From: Amphritea sp. 1_MG-2023
GTDB lineage: Bacteria; Pseudomonadota; Gammaproteobacteria; Pseudomonadales; Balneatricaceae
Direction: 5' to 3'
DNA: 64,000 nt
Assembly (NCBI RefSeq): GCF_030547545.1
Contig: NZ_JAUOQE010000008.1
Span: 1 to 64,000, forward strand
Below the pieces are notes generated by a model. That model was not told where the DNA came from. It was given only the letters and a program-made list of their open reading frames with translations, and searched no databases. Within the stretch, counting starts at the first letter, position 1, and every line of letters begins with the position of its first letter. Position numbers and translations under genes: made by a program. Below are positions 52,044-62,556 of the stretch, one piece after another.

Positions 52044-54224
52044 TTAAGCGTTCTGCTTGGCCTTCGCTTCTAATCGGCGGCGGTGCAGTACGGGCTCGGT
52101 ATAGCCATTTGGTTGAATTCGGCCTTGAATGACGAGTTCTAATGCCGCTTGGAAGGCCACGCTGTCATCGAAGTTCGGTGCCATGGGCTGGTACAGTGGA
52201 TCAGCTTCGTTCTGACGGTCAACCACGGCCGCCATGCGCTGCATAGTTTCCATGACCTGCGCTTCGGTACAGATATTGTGATGTAGCCAGTTAGCGATAT
52301 GCTGGCTGGAGATCCGCAGTGTTGCACGGTCTTCCATTAGGCCGACATCATTGATGTCTGGCACTTTCGAGCAACCCACGCCTTGATCGATCCAACGTAC
52401 CACATAGCCGAGGATACCCTGAGCATTGTTGTCCAGTTCGTTCTGAATCTCGTCAGCCGACCAGTTAGTGTCGCTGGCAACGGGGATGGTCAGAATATCA
52501 TCGAGGCTGGCACGAGGGCGGCTTTTGAGTTCTTCCTGACGGGCGAAAACATCAACCTTATGATAGTGCAGTGCGTGCAGTGCCGCCGCCGTTGGCGATG
52601 GTACCCAGGCGGTGTTTGCCCCAGACAGCGGATGTCCGATTTTAGCCGTCAGCATGTTGGCCATCTGATCGGGGATTGCCCACATGCCTTTACCAATCTG
52701 AGCACGCCCTTGTAGACCGCAGGAGAGGCCGTTATCAACGTTCCAATCTTCGTAAGCGCCGATCCATGCAGCGGCTTTCATCTCACCTTTACGGATCATG
52801 GGGCCGGCTTCCATTGAGGTATGGATTTCGTCACCGGTACGATCGAGGAAACCAGTATTAATAAACACCACACGGTCTTTGGCTGCACGGATACACTCTT
52901 TCAAGTTAACCGTGGTGCGACGTTCCTCATCCATGATGCCCATTTTAATCGTGAAGTTTGGCAATCCTAGGGCGGTTTCGATACGGCCAAATAGAGTATT
53001 TGCAAAGGCGACTTCTTCGGGGCCGTGCATCTTCGGTTTAACGATATAGATAGAACCGGTGGTGGTGTTACTGAATTGACCGGTGCCTTTGACATCGTGA
53101 ATTGAGATCAGACTAGTAAGCATACCATCGAGAATGCCTTCAGGTATCTCATTGCCGTCTTTATCGAGAATGGCGTTGTTGCTCATCAGATGGCCAACGT
53201 TACGCACAAACATCAAACTACGGCCTTTGAGGCTAACCTGAGTACCATCAACACCGGTGTATTGACGATCTGGATTCATGCGTCGAGTGAAGGTTTTTCC
53301 GCCCTTGGTCACTTCTTCAGTGAGATCACCTTTCATCAGGCCGAGCCAGTTTTTGTAAGCCACTACTTTGTCTTCCGCATCAACGGCGGCAACGGAGTCT
53401 TCGCAGTCCATAATCGCAGTTAACGCCGCTTCGACGATAATATCGCTGATGCCTGCGGCATCGGTTGCGCCGGTTTGACTGCTGCGATCGATTTGAATGT
53501 CGAGATGCAGGCCGTTGTGTTGCAGCAGAATAGAACTCGGTGTAGAGGTTTCGCCGTTATAACCAATCAACTGCGACGCATCTTGTAGGCCCGTTTCAGT
53601 GCCATTGTTGAGCGTGACTATTAGTTGACCGTTCTCGATGCTGTAACGAACAGCGTCTTTATGGCAGCCATTACTTAGCGGGGCGACTTCATTCAAGACG
53701 TTGCGAGCAAATTCGATGACTTTCGCGCCCCGAACCGGATTGTAGCTGGCGGTGATCTCGGCGCCATTATCTGCGGCGATAGCATCGGTGCCGTAGAGGG
53801 CATCGTATAGGCTTCCCCAGCGAGCATTGGCTGCGTTTAGAGCGAAGCGAGCGTTCATCACCGGCACCACCAACTGAGGGCCGGCCATGGTGGCCATTTC
53901 TGGGTCAACATTGCTGGTGGTGGCGCTGAAGTCTTCGCCTTCCGGTAGCAGATAGCCGATTTCCTGCAGAAATGCTTTATAGCTTGCCAGATCGAAGCCA
54001 TTGGCACGGTTTTCGCGGTGCCAGTTGTCGATCTGTTCTTGAATGGCATCTCGTTTTGCCAGCAGGGCGCGGTTTTCGGGGGCTAGGTCGTGGACGATGG
54101 CGTCTAGGCCGGTCCAAAACTGTGTTTCGGTCACGCCGGTGCCCGGAATAACCTGCTGATTAACAAAAGTGTAAAGCGCTTCAGCAACCTGCAGGCCGCC
54201 TGTTTGTATCCGTTGACTCGTCAT
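52044..54224 (-). CDS. glcB: Malate synthase G
   Basis: A 726-residue monomeric malate synthase condensing glyoxylate and acetyl-CoA. Visible signatures: [93 protein letters not shown], and the catalytic aspartate region [22 protein letters not shown]. An ATG four codons upstream (54236) lies inside the ribosome site; the ATG at 54222-54224 follows GAGGC, so I start there. No isocitrate lyase or glycolate oxidase gene adjoins it. Confidence 0.96.
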   Translation of the reverse strand: MTSQRIQTGGLQVAEALYTFVNQQVIPGTGVTETQFWTGLDAIVHDLAPENRALLAKRDAIQEQIDNWHRENRANGFDLASYKAFLQEIGYLLPEGEDFSATTSNVDPEMATMAGPQLVVPVMNARFALNAANARWGSLYDALYGTDAIAADNGAEITASYNPVRGAKVIEFARNVLNEVAPLSNGCHKDAVRYSIENGQLIVTLNNGTETGLQDASQLIGYNGETSTPSSILLQHNGLHLDIQIDRSSQTGATDAAGISDIIVEAALTAIMDCEDSVAAVDAEDKVVAYKNWLGLMKGDLTEEVTKGGKTFTRRMNPDRQYTGVDGTQVSLKGRSLMFVRNVGHLMSNNAILDKDGNEIPEGILDGMLTSLISIHDVKGTGQFSNTTTGSIYIVKPKMHGPEEVAFANTLFGRIETALGLPNFTIKMGIMDEERRTTVNLKECIRAAKDRVVFINTGFLDRTGDEIHTSMEAGPMIRKGEMKAAAWIGAYEDWNVDNGLSCGLQGRAQIGKGMWAIPDQMANMLTAKIGHPLSGANTAWVPSPTAAALHALHYHKVDVFARQEELKSRPRASLDDILTIPVASDTNWSADEIQNELDNNAQGILGYVVRWIDQGVGCSKVPDINDVGLMEDRATLRISSQHIANWLHHNICTEAQVMETMQRMAAVVDRQNEADPLYQPMAPNFDDSVAFQAALELVIQGRIQPNGYTEPVLHRRRLEAKAKQNA

Positions 54225-54472
54225 ATACTGCCTCATTTTTAATCGTCCAGCATCCGGCGCGAGGCAACCGGATTAGGTGATTTTTTGTATGCCGCAATTC
54301 AGTGTGCCTATCGGTATCACTGCTGTTTCGGCTTGTGCATCGCAACAGTATCGCACTTTACCGAGCCTGTCCTCTCTAGCAATGCTAAAGTATGAAGCTA
54401 ATCAGAGGTATTCATTTCACAATGTGGGATAGCGCTTCGATCAAGCGAGAAGCGCTTGCGTGAATAAAGAAA

Positions 54473-54491
54473 AAGCTGCCATGAGCAGCTT
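54473..54491 (-). terminator. Terminator of the DUF4870-like gene
   Basis: Stem AAGCTGC / GCAGCTT with a five-base loop, followed on the minus strand by TTTCTTTA. Confidence 0.75.
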
Positions 54492-54509
54492 CATGCAGGG
54501 TTGTCGCGC

Positions 54510-54860
54510 TTAGAACAACCAGCTGGTGGGTTGTGGCAGTGGTTGTTGTTTATCCAGTGCGCTTAGGCCTTTGATACAGCGGATAATAAACCACACAACA
54601 TTTAATAGCAGAATCAGAAAGCCGATCAGGAACGAGGCCGTGATAATGCCAATCACGGTATAGAGCAGGGCCATCCAGAAGGTACGGATCTGCCATTGAT
54701 AATGGCTTTTCAACCACTCGGGAGCATCGGCTTTATTGACATAGGCCATGATCAGGCCGACGAGGCCCGTAATACCGAAGATGAGACTGGCGAGATAGAG
54801 AATATAGATAATTTTCGCGTTACTGCCTTTATCGCTAGAGGCTTGTGTTACGTCATTCAT
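54510..54860 (-). CDS. DUF4870-like small membrane protein
   Basis: A 116-residue protein with three hydrophobic segments (about residues 18-42, 60-80 and 80-97) and the motif ESHYQWQIRTFW-like (SHYQWQIRTFW), the recurring feature of the DUF4870/Tic20-like family. Function is unknown. Sits 23 bases downstream of a thioesterase gene on the same strand. Confidence 0.75.
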   Translation of the reverse strand: MNDVTQASSDKGSNAKIIYILYLASLIFGITGLVGLIMAYVNKADAPEWLKSHYQWQIRTFWMALLYTVIGIITASFLIGFLILLLNVVWFIIRCIKGLSALDKQQPLPQPTSWLF

Positions 54861-54883
54861 GAAGGTTAATTTCCTTTTAGCGG

Positions 54884-55300
54884 TTATGAAATACGTTGAC
54901 GGATAGCGTCCGGTAGGGGCACGGAGCGGCCGGTGTTATGATCCATCCAGACGACCTTAGAGTAGCCTTCACTGCAGATCACATCAGGTGCATCGGTGGT
55001 GCTGAGTTCATACCAGGTCATAAAGCTGCTGCGGCCAATCTCACCGACAGATATTTTGATATTAACGGTGGCCGGATAGCTGATGGGGCGTAGAAAGGTA
55101 CAGCCGACATTGATAATCACTGGGTCGGTACCGTTACCATCGACGGCTGCACCAAGCTGCGCCAAAAACTGTACGCGGGCTTCTTCGAGATAGCGCATAT
55201 AGAGCGCGTTATTAACATGCCCATAGGCATCCATATCGCCCCAGCGGACGGGGATTTGACATTGATGTAGCTGGCGGAAATTATCTTCTTTGCTGATCAC
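54884..55300 (-). CDS. Acyl-CoA thioesterase (4HBT hot-dog fold, YbgC-like)
   Basis: A 138-residue single hot-dog domain. The catalytic-helix region RWGDMDAYGHVNNALYMRYLEEARVQFL (with the 4HBT aspartate) is distinctive. Hydrolyses acyl-CoA or acyl-ACP thioesters; substrate unknown. Located 41 bases downstream of the MscK-type gene, so the three leftward genes may be one unit. Confidence 0.9.
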   Translation of the reverse strand: MISKEDNFRQLHQCQIPVRWGDMDAYGHVNNALYMRYLEEARVQFLAQLGAAVDGNGTDPVIINVGCTFLRPISYPATVNIKISVGEIGRSSFMTWYELSTTDAPDVICSEGYSKVVWMDHNTGRSVPLPDAIRQRIS

Positions 55301-55341
55301 GGCATGTCCTTTGTCGTCGTTACTATTTAGCTGATATTAAA

Positions 55342-58300
55342 CTATTTTTGCTCATTTTGATCGGTTTGTTTAGCGCCATCATTCGTTCTCACGTGCAGAT
55401 CGAGTTGTGGGAAGGCGATCTCGATATCGTGTTCCTTGAATAGTTGATCAATGGTGCGATGGAGATCATGAGTCGCCTGATTACGTTTATCCATTGAACT
55501 AATATAAGCGCGTAGTTCAAAATCTAGTGTGCTGTTACCGAAGGAGAGAAAGTAAGCCAGTGGTGCCGGTTCAGTGAGCACGTTTTTGTTAACCGCAGCC
55601 GCTTGCAATAGTAACTCAGTGACTAGCCCCGTATCGGAACCATAAGCAACCCCCACCGGTACAATAATGCGAGTGATAGGGTCGGTGAGTGACCAGTTGA
55701 TTAACTGATCGGTGATGAACGTTTTATTGGGAATAATCACCTCTTTGCGATCCCAATCGGTAATGGTGGTAGCGCGAATATGTATGCGACTGACATTGCC
55801 GGTGACGCCGCCGATGGTGATGGTATCGCCGATACGAATAGGTTTTTCAAACAAGATAATGAGGCCGGAAACAAAATTGGCCACGATCTCCTGTAGACCA
55901 AACCCCAAGCCTACCCCCATTGCCGCGATGAGCCACTGTAGCTTGCCCCATTCTAAACCGAGAAAATTGAGGAAACTGATCAAGCCGATAATATAGAGTG
56001 AATATTTCAGTAGGGTGGATATCGCAAAACCGGTGCCGGGTGCCAGTGGTAGATAGTTCAGCACCAGTAATTCGAATAACCCCGGTAAGTTGCGGGCCGC
56101 AATAAAGGTAATTGTGAGTGCGGCGAGGGCAAAAATAATCTGCTTGAGGGTGATAAAGCTGAGGATGCCATTGTCGCTACTACTGGTTGACCAGAGCGTC
56201 ACTGAATCGAGCATATCGAGGGCCGGCAGTGTCCAGCCGAGAGTGAACCACGCGAGGGTGATAAACATGAGTGCGGTGACCGTCTTGAGCAGCATATTAC
56301 CCTGCTCTGAAATCGTCTGAATATCGATAAAGTTTTCTTTTATCGGTGGCGTATCTTTTTGTTCTTCTCGGGCAGACAGGATATCGGCTCGACGAGCGAG
56401 TGCGCGGTTAAAGTAGAGTCTGCGTTCTTCAATCAATAACCAACGTCGACCTAAATGAAACATAAGGTAGGCTAAGATGGCGATACACACCAAGAGCAAC
56501 ATCAGCCCGGTTAGAATACTGGCCGAGAGCATATAACCCCATATCACTAGGCCTGCCATGGCCATATTAAAGGCAATGATAAATCCGATCCAGAGACCTG
56601 CATTATGCCATAAGCGCGAGGGGTCGGGCGCCTGAGATTGCGGTATAGAGCGCCATAAACTGATCCAGAACAGTGTGAAACCGAGCGTGATGATCAGTAA
56701 GATCAATCGAGTAGGGCCGGCGATAATAAGCTCGTGGTTACTTAGGTCGAGTATAAACAGTAACGCGATTAAGGGGGTATTGGTCCAGAACAACAGGTGT
56801 AAGCGTTGGCGTAAAGTTTGAGTCGTCTGTTCTGGCAGGCTAAATTGTCCTTGTAATAGGCCATAGGGTTGTTGCAGCCAACGCATGAACGTGAGATAGA
56901 GCCAACTTATAAATGCCAGCAGGTACAGCAGGTTACTCATCGATGCAGCATCCTCATCGAACTGCCGACCGAGGGCATATAGAGACAATGGGATTGGTAA
57001 GGCAATCAAGGGGCCATACAACAGTGGGCGAAGGGTATGACGAATATTATCTTGCGAGACATTTCCTATCAGCTGACACCATTGCGGTTGACGGTTATTT
57101 AGGTAGCGACGGCAGAACAGTGCCAGCGGTAAAGTGATGATCAGTAATCCGAGGGGGAGGGCTAATGTATTGCTCAACTGGCTGAGATAGGGTTGTAGTA
57201 ATCGGGGAATCTCATCGATGAGTAAGATAAAACCTTGGCCAACTTGGTTAGGCCACTGCAGCGATAGAGGGGTGGTACTGGGTAGCCAGAGTAGATGTTT
57301 ATTAAACAGTGTTCGACTATCTATGATCTGCTGATTAAATTGCTCCTGTATGAGCAGTAGTTGTGATAGTTCACTGATCAGCTTTTGTTGTAGCGAACGC
57401 TGCTCTGAAATGAGCTCTGCGAGGCTTTGATGTAGCTGATTGAACTTGTTTTGCTGCGCTTCTGATAGGCTATCGATCTCGGTTTGTTGCACTATCGGTA
57501 AGCTCAGCGTTAGTTGACTCAGGCGTAACGCTTTTAGGCGGCTCTTGCTACTCTCGGGTTTGAGTGGCTTGGGTAGTTGCTGAATATGTTTGCGAATCTC
57601 CGAGCCGGTGTAGCTCACGTCTAATTCGAGCTGTGCTCGAATCGCTTGATAGGTCTGACGAATAATTTGTAACTGCTGTTCCAGTTGTTTACGGCGTTGT
57701 GCGATTTGTTCGGTTTCTGCTAATGCTTGTCGAATGATATTAGCGGTTTCGCTGTTGCGGGTGAGTGCTTGTTGTAAGATCGGATTGCTATCGGTGTCCG
57801 AGTGTTCAACCTGACTGAGGGCTTTTTCGGCTGCCGCGCGGTCGACTTGTTGCTGATGTTGTTCGGCGGCATTGATCCAGTTGTCGTAAGACTGAATCTG
57901 TTTTTGTAGGTTTGTTAGTTTTAGATTTGCCAGTTCAACCTGACCCGGTAGCGCAACAATTTCTAGTTCGGTTATTTCCAAACGTAATGCAATTTCCCGT
58001 TGTTGATATTGACGGGTCTGTGCACGTAGCTGCTGTAAATCGGTGCTCGGTTGTGTCTCGGCATCCGTTGTTAGATCGTTCAACTGTTGTTGCAATGTTG
58101 CCAGTTTAGTGCGCTTGCTTAACAGTAAGGTATCGCTATCACGAATGATTTGTTGCAGATCGTTGTGATTTTTTTCGAGATCGATCAGTTTCGTTTTGTT
58201 TTTTACCAATAACTGTTGCAGCTCTTCTTCAGTTAAGGCGTGATCGGGCAGTGTTAACTCGATAGGTGCGGCGGCTGTGCGTGCCTGTTCCAACTGTTGG

Positions 58301-58527
58301 GCTTGCGTGGCAATTTCTGAGCGAATATTTTGCGCTTGTTGTTCCAGTAAGAGGACATCTTGTAGTTGCTGTATAGCCACTTGATAGGCGCTATAGAGCG
58401 GGTTGTCCGGATCATTCTCAAGCGATTGTTGTTGGCTTTGAAAACGTTCTAAATCCGCTTGAGTATCAAGGGTTGCTGCGAACCCTTTAAGGCTGAATAA
58501 GATAACAAAGAGAATGAGTAGTCGCAT
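55342..58527 (-). CDS. Large MscK/KefA-type mechanosensitive channel
   Basis: A 1061-residue mechanosensitive channel protein. The signal sequence (about 1-18) is followed by a long periplasmic coiled-coil of Gln/Leu-rich heptads (about 20-420), then about ten membrane helices. The MscS-type core lies at about 850-1030 (LQWLIAAMGVGLGFGLQEIVANFVSGLIILFEKPIRIGDTI, then NVSRIHIRATTITDWDRKEVIIPNKTF). Sensitive to membrane tension, protecting against osmotic shock. It is slightly shorter than E. coli MscK (1120). Confidence 0.92.
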   Translation of the reverse strand: MRLLILFVILFSLKGFAATLDTQADLERFQSQQQSLENDPDNPLYSAYQVAIQQLQDVLLLEQQAQNIRSEIATQAQQLEQARTAAAPIELTLPDHALTEEELQQLLVKNKTKLIDLEKNHNDLQQIIRDSDTLLLSKRTKLATLQQQLNDLTTDAETQPSTDLQQLRAQTRQYQQREIALRLEITELEIVALPGQVELANLKLTNLQKQIQSYDNWINAAEQHQQQVDRAAAEKALSQVEHSDTDSNPILQQALTRNSETANIIRQALAETEQIAQRRKQLEQQLQIIRQTYQAIRAQLELDVSYTGSEIRKHIQQLPKPLKPESSKSRLKALRLSQLTLSLPIVQQTEIDSLSEAQQNKFNQLHQSLAELISEQRSLQQKLISELSQLLLIQEQFNQQIIDSRTLFNKHLLWLPSTTPLSLQWPNQVGQGFILLIDEIPRLLQPYLSQLSNTLALPLGLLIITLPLALFCRRYLNNRQPQWCQLIGNVSQDNIRHTLRPLLYGPLIALPIPLSLYALGRQFDEDAASMSNLLYLLAFISWLYLTFMRWLQQPYGLLQGQFSLPEQTTQTLRQRLHLLFWTNTPLIALLFILDLSNHELIIAGPTRLILLIITLGFTLFWISLWRSIPQSQAPDPSRLWHNAGLWIGFIIAFNMAMAGLVIWGYMLSASILTGLMLLLVCIAILAYLMFHLGRRWLLIEERRLYFNRALARRADILSAREEQKDTPPIKENFIDIQTISEQGNMLLKTVTALMFITLAWFTLGWTLPALDMLDSVTLWSTSSSDNGILSFITLKQIIFALAALTITFIAARNLPGLFELLVLNYLPLAPGTGFAISTLLKYSLYIIGLISFLNFLGLEWGKLQWLIAAMGVGLGFGLQEIVANFVSGLIILFEKPIRIGDTITIGGVTGNVSRIHIRATTITDWDRKEVIIPNKTFITDQLINWSLTDPITRIIVPVGVAYGSDTGLVTELLLQAAAVNKNVLTEPAPLAYFLSFGNSTLDFELRAYISSMDKRNQATHDLHRTIDQLFKEHDIEIAFPQLDLHVRTNDGAKQTDQNEQK

Positions 58528-58667
58528 ACATTAGGCCTTAAGGTGATGCAATTTACTATATACAGCAATTGTCATAGCACAAGGAATAAGTTGTGAATCT
58601 AGCCTAGATTATAAGTAGGCCGCCGTTTTATACGCTGTTCCGTTGGCTCAGTTTAAGGAAATATATT

Positions 58668-59639
58668 ATGCGGATGTTAGATGCTAAATGCTTACGTAAT
58701 AGCTTGCCGGTATTCAATCAAGCGGCAGGCATCAGTAGTTGTGAGTTGCTGACAGAGTATCTGAACTGCTATCAATTAAACTCGATTATTCATGCAGGCC
58801 ATCGATTGTCGGCCTCTCAGCAGGTCGTGCAGGGCTGTGCGTTGTTTGTACAGCATTACAGCTGTCGTGATACAAGTCGAGGTACGGCCGTGGTGGTACA
58901 TGGCTATTTTGATCACAGTGGTTTGTATCGTCATCTAATCTCATATTTGCTTGAAATTGGTTGGAACGTCCTGATCTTCGATCTGCCTGGTCATGGCCTA
59001 TCGCAAGGGCCGCCGCTCGCCATCGAGAGTTTTACGACCTACGCAGAAAAGTTAACGGCGCTGCTGAATAGTCGTAAAGAGCACCTGACTGGGCCTTGGG
59101 TGTTAATAGGTCAAAGCACGGGGGCTGCGATCTTGATGGAACAGCAGTTGAAGTTTGGTTTTTATGATTGGCCAATAAAGCAACAGGTGTTTTTAGCGCC
59201 GTTGGTGCGACCTTGTGGTTGGCAGGAGATAGCCAGTCAGTATCGTTGGTTAAGATTTTTACGACGTTCTGTGCCACGTCGCTATAGTTTGAGCTCGGGA
59301 GATCAGGCGTTTTTGGATTTTGTTCGTTATGAAGATCCATTACAGCATCGGCGTATTCCGGTGCGCTGGATCGGTGCTATGTTACGTTGGATTGATGAGG
59401 TTGAACAGTCTGCTAGCTTAACCACTCAGCCTTTGTGTATTCAAGGCGTGGAGGATACAACAGTGGAATGGCGGCATAACTTAGGTGTGATCGGACGGCT
59501 TTATCCAGGATTAGAAATTAAGTTATTACAACACGCGCGACATCATTTAGTGAATGAGAGTACAGCGCTTCGTTTGCAGGTATTTAAGCTCATTGAGCAA
59601 TCCCTGAACGTCGCAGGTAACGAAGCAACATTAAGCTAA
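58668..59639 (+). CDS. Alpha/beta hydrolase (lysophospholipase/monoacylglycerol lipase-like)
   Basis: A 323-residue hydrolase. The oxyanion region VVVHGYFDHSGLYRHL, the DLPGHGLSQG motif, the nucleophile GQSTGA (GxSxG) near residue 162, an acid in GVEDTTVEW and a histidine in ARHHLVNE fit the MAG-lipase/PldB-like pattern. Short N-terminal region of about 45 residues with no signal peptide. Substrate unknown. Confidence 0.87.
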   Translation: MRMLDAKCLRNSLPVFNQAAGISSCELLTEYLNCYQLNSIIHAGHRLSASQQVVQGCALFVQHYSCRDTSRGTAVVVHGYFDHSGLYRHLISYLLEIGWNVLIFDLPGHGLSQGPPLAIESFTTYAEKLTALLNSRKEHLTGPWVLIGQSTGAAILMEQQLKFGFYDWPIKQQVFLAPLVRPCGWQEIASQYRWLRFLRRSVPRRYSLSSGDQAFLDFVRYEDPLQHRRIPVRWIGAMLRWIDEVEQSASLTTQPLCIQGVEDTTVEWRHNLGVIGRLYPGLEIKLLQHARHHLVNESTALRLQVFKLIEQSLNVAGNEATLS

Positions 59640-59652
59640 GCCCATGATGCGA

Positions 59653-59676
59653 AAGGCAGCTTGCGCTGCCTTTTTT
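59653..59676 (+). terminator. Terminator of the hydrolase gene
   Basis: Stem AAGGCAGC / GCTGCCTT with a four-base loop and a thymine run. Confidence 0.85.
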
Positions 59677-59698
59677 CATCGAACGGCTAATGAGCGAG

Positions 59699-60931
59699 TT
59701 AGAACAAACGACGGCAGCGAATCGTGCCTTTCACCTGTTTCAGTTTGCTCAGCGCAACCTTAGAGGTCTCAGCATTAACGTCGATAACGACATAACCGAC
59801 TTTCTCGTTGGTCTGCAGGTATTGACCTGTGATGTTGAGATCATTTTCAGAAAAGACACTGTTGATTGAGCTCATGACGCCTGGAATGTTTTCATGAACA
59901 TGCAACAAACGGTGCACATCAGGATGCTCCGGCAAGGCAACTTCAGGGAAGTTAACGGACGTGATTGATGAACCATTATCACTGTACTTGATTAACTTAT
60001 CAGATACTTCATAGCCGATGTTTTCCTGCGCTTCCAAGGTAGAACCACCGACATGCGGGGTCAGGATCACATTATCAAATTCGCGTAGCGGAGAGATGAA
60101 TTCATCATCATTGGAGCGTGGTTCGGTTGGGAATACGTCAACCGCAGCACCCAATAGGCGTTTTTCGGCCAGTGCTTCGCATAGATCATCAATCACGACC
60201 ACGGTGCCGCGAGCGGCATTGATAAAGATCGAATCTTGCTTCATTTCGGCGAATTGTGCAGCGCCCATCATATCTTTGGTTGATGGTGTTTCAGGCACAT
60301 GCAGGGTGATAATATCGCAGGTGGCTAATAGTTCTTTCATCGTGCCTAGCTGAGTGGCGTTACCCAGTGGCAGTTTAGTAATGATGTCGTAGAAAAAAAC
60401 ATGCATCCCCATGGATTCAGCGATGACACTTAACTGTGAGCCAATGCTGCCGTAACCGATAATACCGAGTTTCTTACCGCGAATTTCATAGGAGTTTTTA
60501 GCCGACTTCTGCCATACACCGCGGTGCGCTTTAGCATTTTTCTCGGCGACGCCACGTAACAGGATAATCGCTTCAGCGATCACCAGTTCAGCGACTGAGC
60601 GGGTGTTAGAGAAAGGCGCATTGAAAACAGCCACGCCGCGCATGGTTGCTGCAGTCAGATTCACCTGATTGGTACCAATACAGAAACAACCAACGGCAAT
60701 GAGTTTTTTGGCGGCCTTAAAGACTTTGTCGGTCAGCTGAGTACGAGAACGGATACCGATAAAGTGAACATCTTTGATGCGTTCAATCAAATCTTCTTCA
60801 GGCAGGGAGCCGGTCAGGTATTCGATATTGGTGTAGCCGTGGGCATTCAGGGTATCCAGTGCTGACTGGTGCACGCCCTCCAGCAGCAGAATTTTAATCT
60901 TGCTTTTTTCCAGAGAGGTTTTTGGGCTCAT
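59699..60931 (-). CDS. serA: D-3-phosphoglycerate dehydrogenase
   Basis: A 410-residue NAD-dependent enzyme starting serine synthesis. The substrate domain has GIRSRTQLT and GCFCIGTNQV; the NAD motif is IGYGSIGSQLS; the catalytic residues are in NAARGTVV and LTPHVGGSTLEAQ. A C-terminal ACT domain (about 340-410, VLHVHENIPGVMSSIN) is the serine-feedback site. Length matches E. coli SerA. Confidence 0.96.
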   Translation of the reverse strand: MSPKTSLEKSKIKILLLEGVHQSALDTLNAHGYTNIEYLTGSLPEEDLIERIKDVHFIGIRSRTQLTDKVFKAAKKLIAVGCFCIGTNQVNLTAATMRGVAVFNAPFSNTRSVAELVIAEAIILLRGVAEKNAKAHRGVWQKSAKNSYEIRGKKLGIIGYGSIGSQLSVIAESMGMHVFFYDIITKLPLGNATQLGTMKELLATCDIITLHVPETPSTKDMMGAAQFAEMKQDSIFINAARGTVVVIDDLCEALAEKRLLGAAVDVFPTEPRSNDDEFISPLREFDNVILTPHVGGSTLEAQENIGYEVSDKLIKYSDNGSSITSVNFPEVALPEHPDVHRLLHVHENIPGVMSSINSVFSENDLNITGQYLQTNEKVGYVVIDVNAETSKVALSKLKQVKGTIRCRRLF

Positions 60932-61080
60932 GATATGGATCTCTTTTTAAGTGGGATAACCCTGTGTGTGGCAGGTATCCCCGGGTTAGCCGATAAAAGA
61001 AAGGGGCGCTATGTTAACACAGTGTGATGGTAAAAGGGTGAGGCGTGAGGGGCGGTGATGCTGAATTTTTATTCAGACAA

Positions 61081-61129
61081 ACATGAATCGAAATCACTTA
61101 GCATTAAAGATCGTGATTCGGATTCATGT
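61081..61129. terminator. Long imperfect hairpin downstream of ppnP
   Basis: Arms 61081-61097 and 61113-61129 pair over 17 bp with two mismatches, with a 15-base loop. TTTTT follows on the plus side, but the minus-strand gene ppnP (stop at 61153) is the closest unit. Likely its terminator or part of the 3' end; no plus-strand gene precedes it. Confidence 0.5.
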
Positions 61130-61152
61130 TTTTCGCCCGTATATGCGCTGAA

Positions 61153-61434
61153 TCAGCTATAGATGCAGAGGTAGGCTGTCGGTTGTGCAACCTGTAATTG
61201 GAATGTCTGATGGGCGGCAACACGGAACTCTGTGCCGCTTGGAAATGATTGCCACGCATCGTTGCCGGGGAGTTTAACCCGCAGTTCGCCACTGATGACT
61301 TTCATGAGTTCGTTTTCAGAGGTACCAAACTCATAATCGCCTGCTGCCATCACACCGGAAGTGACTTTACCTTCCGCGTTTTCAAAGCCGATAGATTTTA
61401 CCGCACCATCAAAGTATTCGTTCACGGTTAGCAT
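61153..61434 (-). CDS. ppnP: Pyrimidine/purine nucleoside phosphorylase PpnP
   Basis: A 93-residue cupin-fold (DUF1255) protein. Start [22 protein letters not shown] and core [33 protein letters not shown] are characteristic; E. coli YaiE/PpnP phosphorolyses several nucleosides. A longer frame begins at 61491, but the ATG at 61432-61434 follows AGGAG. Downstream of the LysR gene by 53 bases. Confidence 0.92.
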   Translation of the reverse strand: MLTVNEYFDGAVKSIGFENAEGKVTSGVMAAGDYEFGTSENELMKVISGELRVKLPGNDAWQSFPSGTEFRVAAHQTFQLQVAQPTAYLCIYS

Positions 61435-61487
61435 ATTATTACTCCTATAAAATGGGAGCGCTATAGTAGATATCTTTAGCGATATTG

Positions 61488-62375
61488 TCACCTGTTTGCG
61501 GTGTTGGGTGAATGCTTAAGTAGGTAGTCAACAAAGGCTTGATTGGCTCTGGAAAGATAACTCTGCTGTCGCCAGGCGATGCACAGATCAAAACGTAATG
61601 GGGTTTCAAAGGGCAGGCCGATCAAGTCTTGAGCATCATCGATGGCGGGCCTGAGTAGAGCCGAGATGCCAAAGCCGTGTCGGACAACGGATTGAATCAG
61701 AGGAATGAGATTGGTCTCAAACGATATTTTCGGTTTGACCTGATAATTTTGAGCCAGTTGTTCCGTGACTTGTCGATGAAAAAAGCCTTCTTTAAATAGG
61801 ACTAACTCTTCATCTAGGAACTCGGTGTAACTGACGCTAGCTTGTTGAGCTAAAGGATGATCTGCGCTGACGCACACGAGAATTTCCTCTTGCAGCAGGT
61901 GAATTTTCTCCAGCTCATCGGGTTTGCCATCATCGACAACGATACCGATATCGAGCTCTCCTTGTTCAATCTGTTGACGGATATGGGAGGTACCTCCTTC
62001 GACTACGGATAATTGAATGTCAGGATAGCTATGACGAAAGCCCATGAGAAACTCAGGCAAATAGTAAGAGCCGAGCATACTCGGGATCCCCACCCTGACT
62101 TGACCACGAGATAGACCGGTGAGTTCTTGCATTTCTAGTTCGGCATCGGTGACCGCCTGCAGTATCTTGTCAGCATGTAATAGCAGCCTCTCGCCTTCAT
62201 CGGTCAGCGTGATACGGCGCTCCGTTCGATGAAATAGTGTCAGATTTAACTGCTCCTCTAGGCGTTTGATGGACATACTCACGGCCGACTGTGCTAAATG
62301 CAGTTGTTTGGCTGCCCGCGTGAAGTTGGCTTCCCGAGCGACCATTTGAAAATTGCGTAGTGAACGTATATCCAT
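61488..62375 (-). CDS. LysR-family transcriptional regulator
   Basis: A 295-residue LTTR. HTH near residues 3-37 ([37 protein letters not shown]), linker, then periplasmic-binding-like effector domain. Divergent from the MFS transporter at 62557, which is its likely target; the intergenic region has a palindrome at 62451-62462. Confidence 0.92.
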   Translation of the reverse strand: MDIRSLRNFQMVAREANFTRAAKQLHLAQSAVSMSIKRLEEQLNLTLFHRTERRITLTDEGERLLLHADKILQAVTDAELEMQELTGLSRGQVRVGIPSMLGSYYLPEFLMGFRHSYPDIQLSVVEGGTSHIRQQIEQGELDIGIVVDDGKPDELEKIHLLQEEILVCVSADHPLAQQASVSYTEFLDEELVLFKEGFFHRQVTEQLAQNYQVKPKISFETNLIPLIQSVVRHGFGISALLRPAIDDAQDLIGLPFETPLRFDLCIAWRQQSYLSRANQAFVDYLLKHSPNTANR

Positions 62376-62450
62376 GGCATTACCTGAGTAGCGAATGGTG
62401 GCAGCGATTAATCAAGCCGTGCAGGGCGACGGCTTGATAACTGATGTGAA

Positions 62451-62462
62451 TGTGATATCACA
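62451..62462. promoter_or_regulatory. Palindrome in the LysR/MFS intergenic region
   Basis: Perfect TGTGATATCACA. It is followed by AT-rich sequence (TTGATTAATATTATCACTTTT). Possible LysR-type operator; the half-site spacing is too short for a normal CRP site. Confidence 0.45.
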
Positions 62463-62556
62463 AAAATTGATTAATATTATCACTTTTATATGTTTCTGTG
62501 ATTGTTTGTCAACTGCTAGTCTTAGTCTACTTTTTTGACACCCTGAGAGCAGCAAC

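Noticed and set aside
62446-62462. CRP site in the LysR/MFS intergenic region
   Set aside because: The half-sites TGTGA and TCACA are not separated by six bases in any register; the 12-bp palindrome is too tight.
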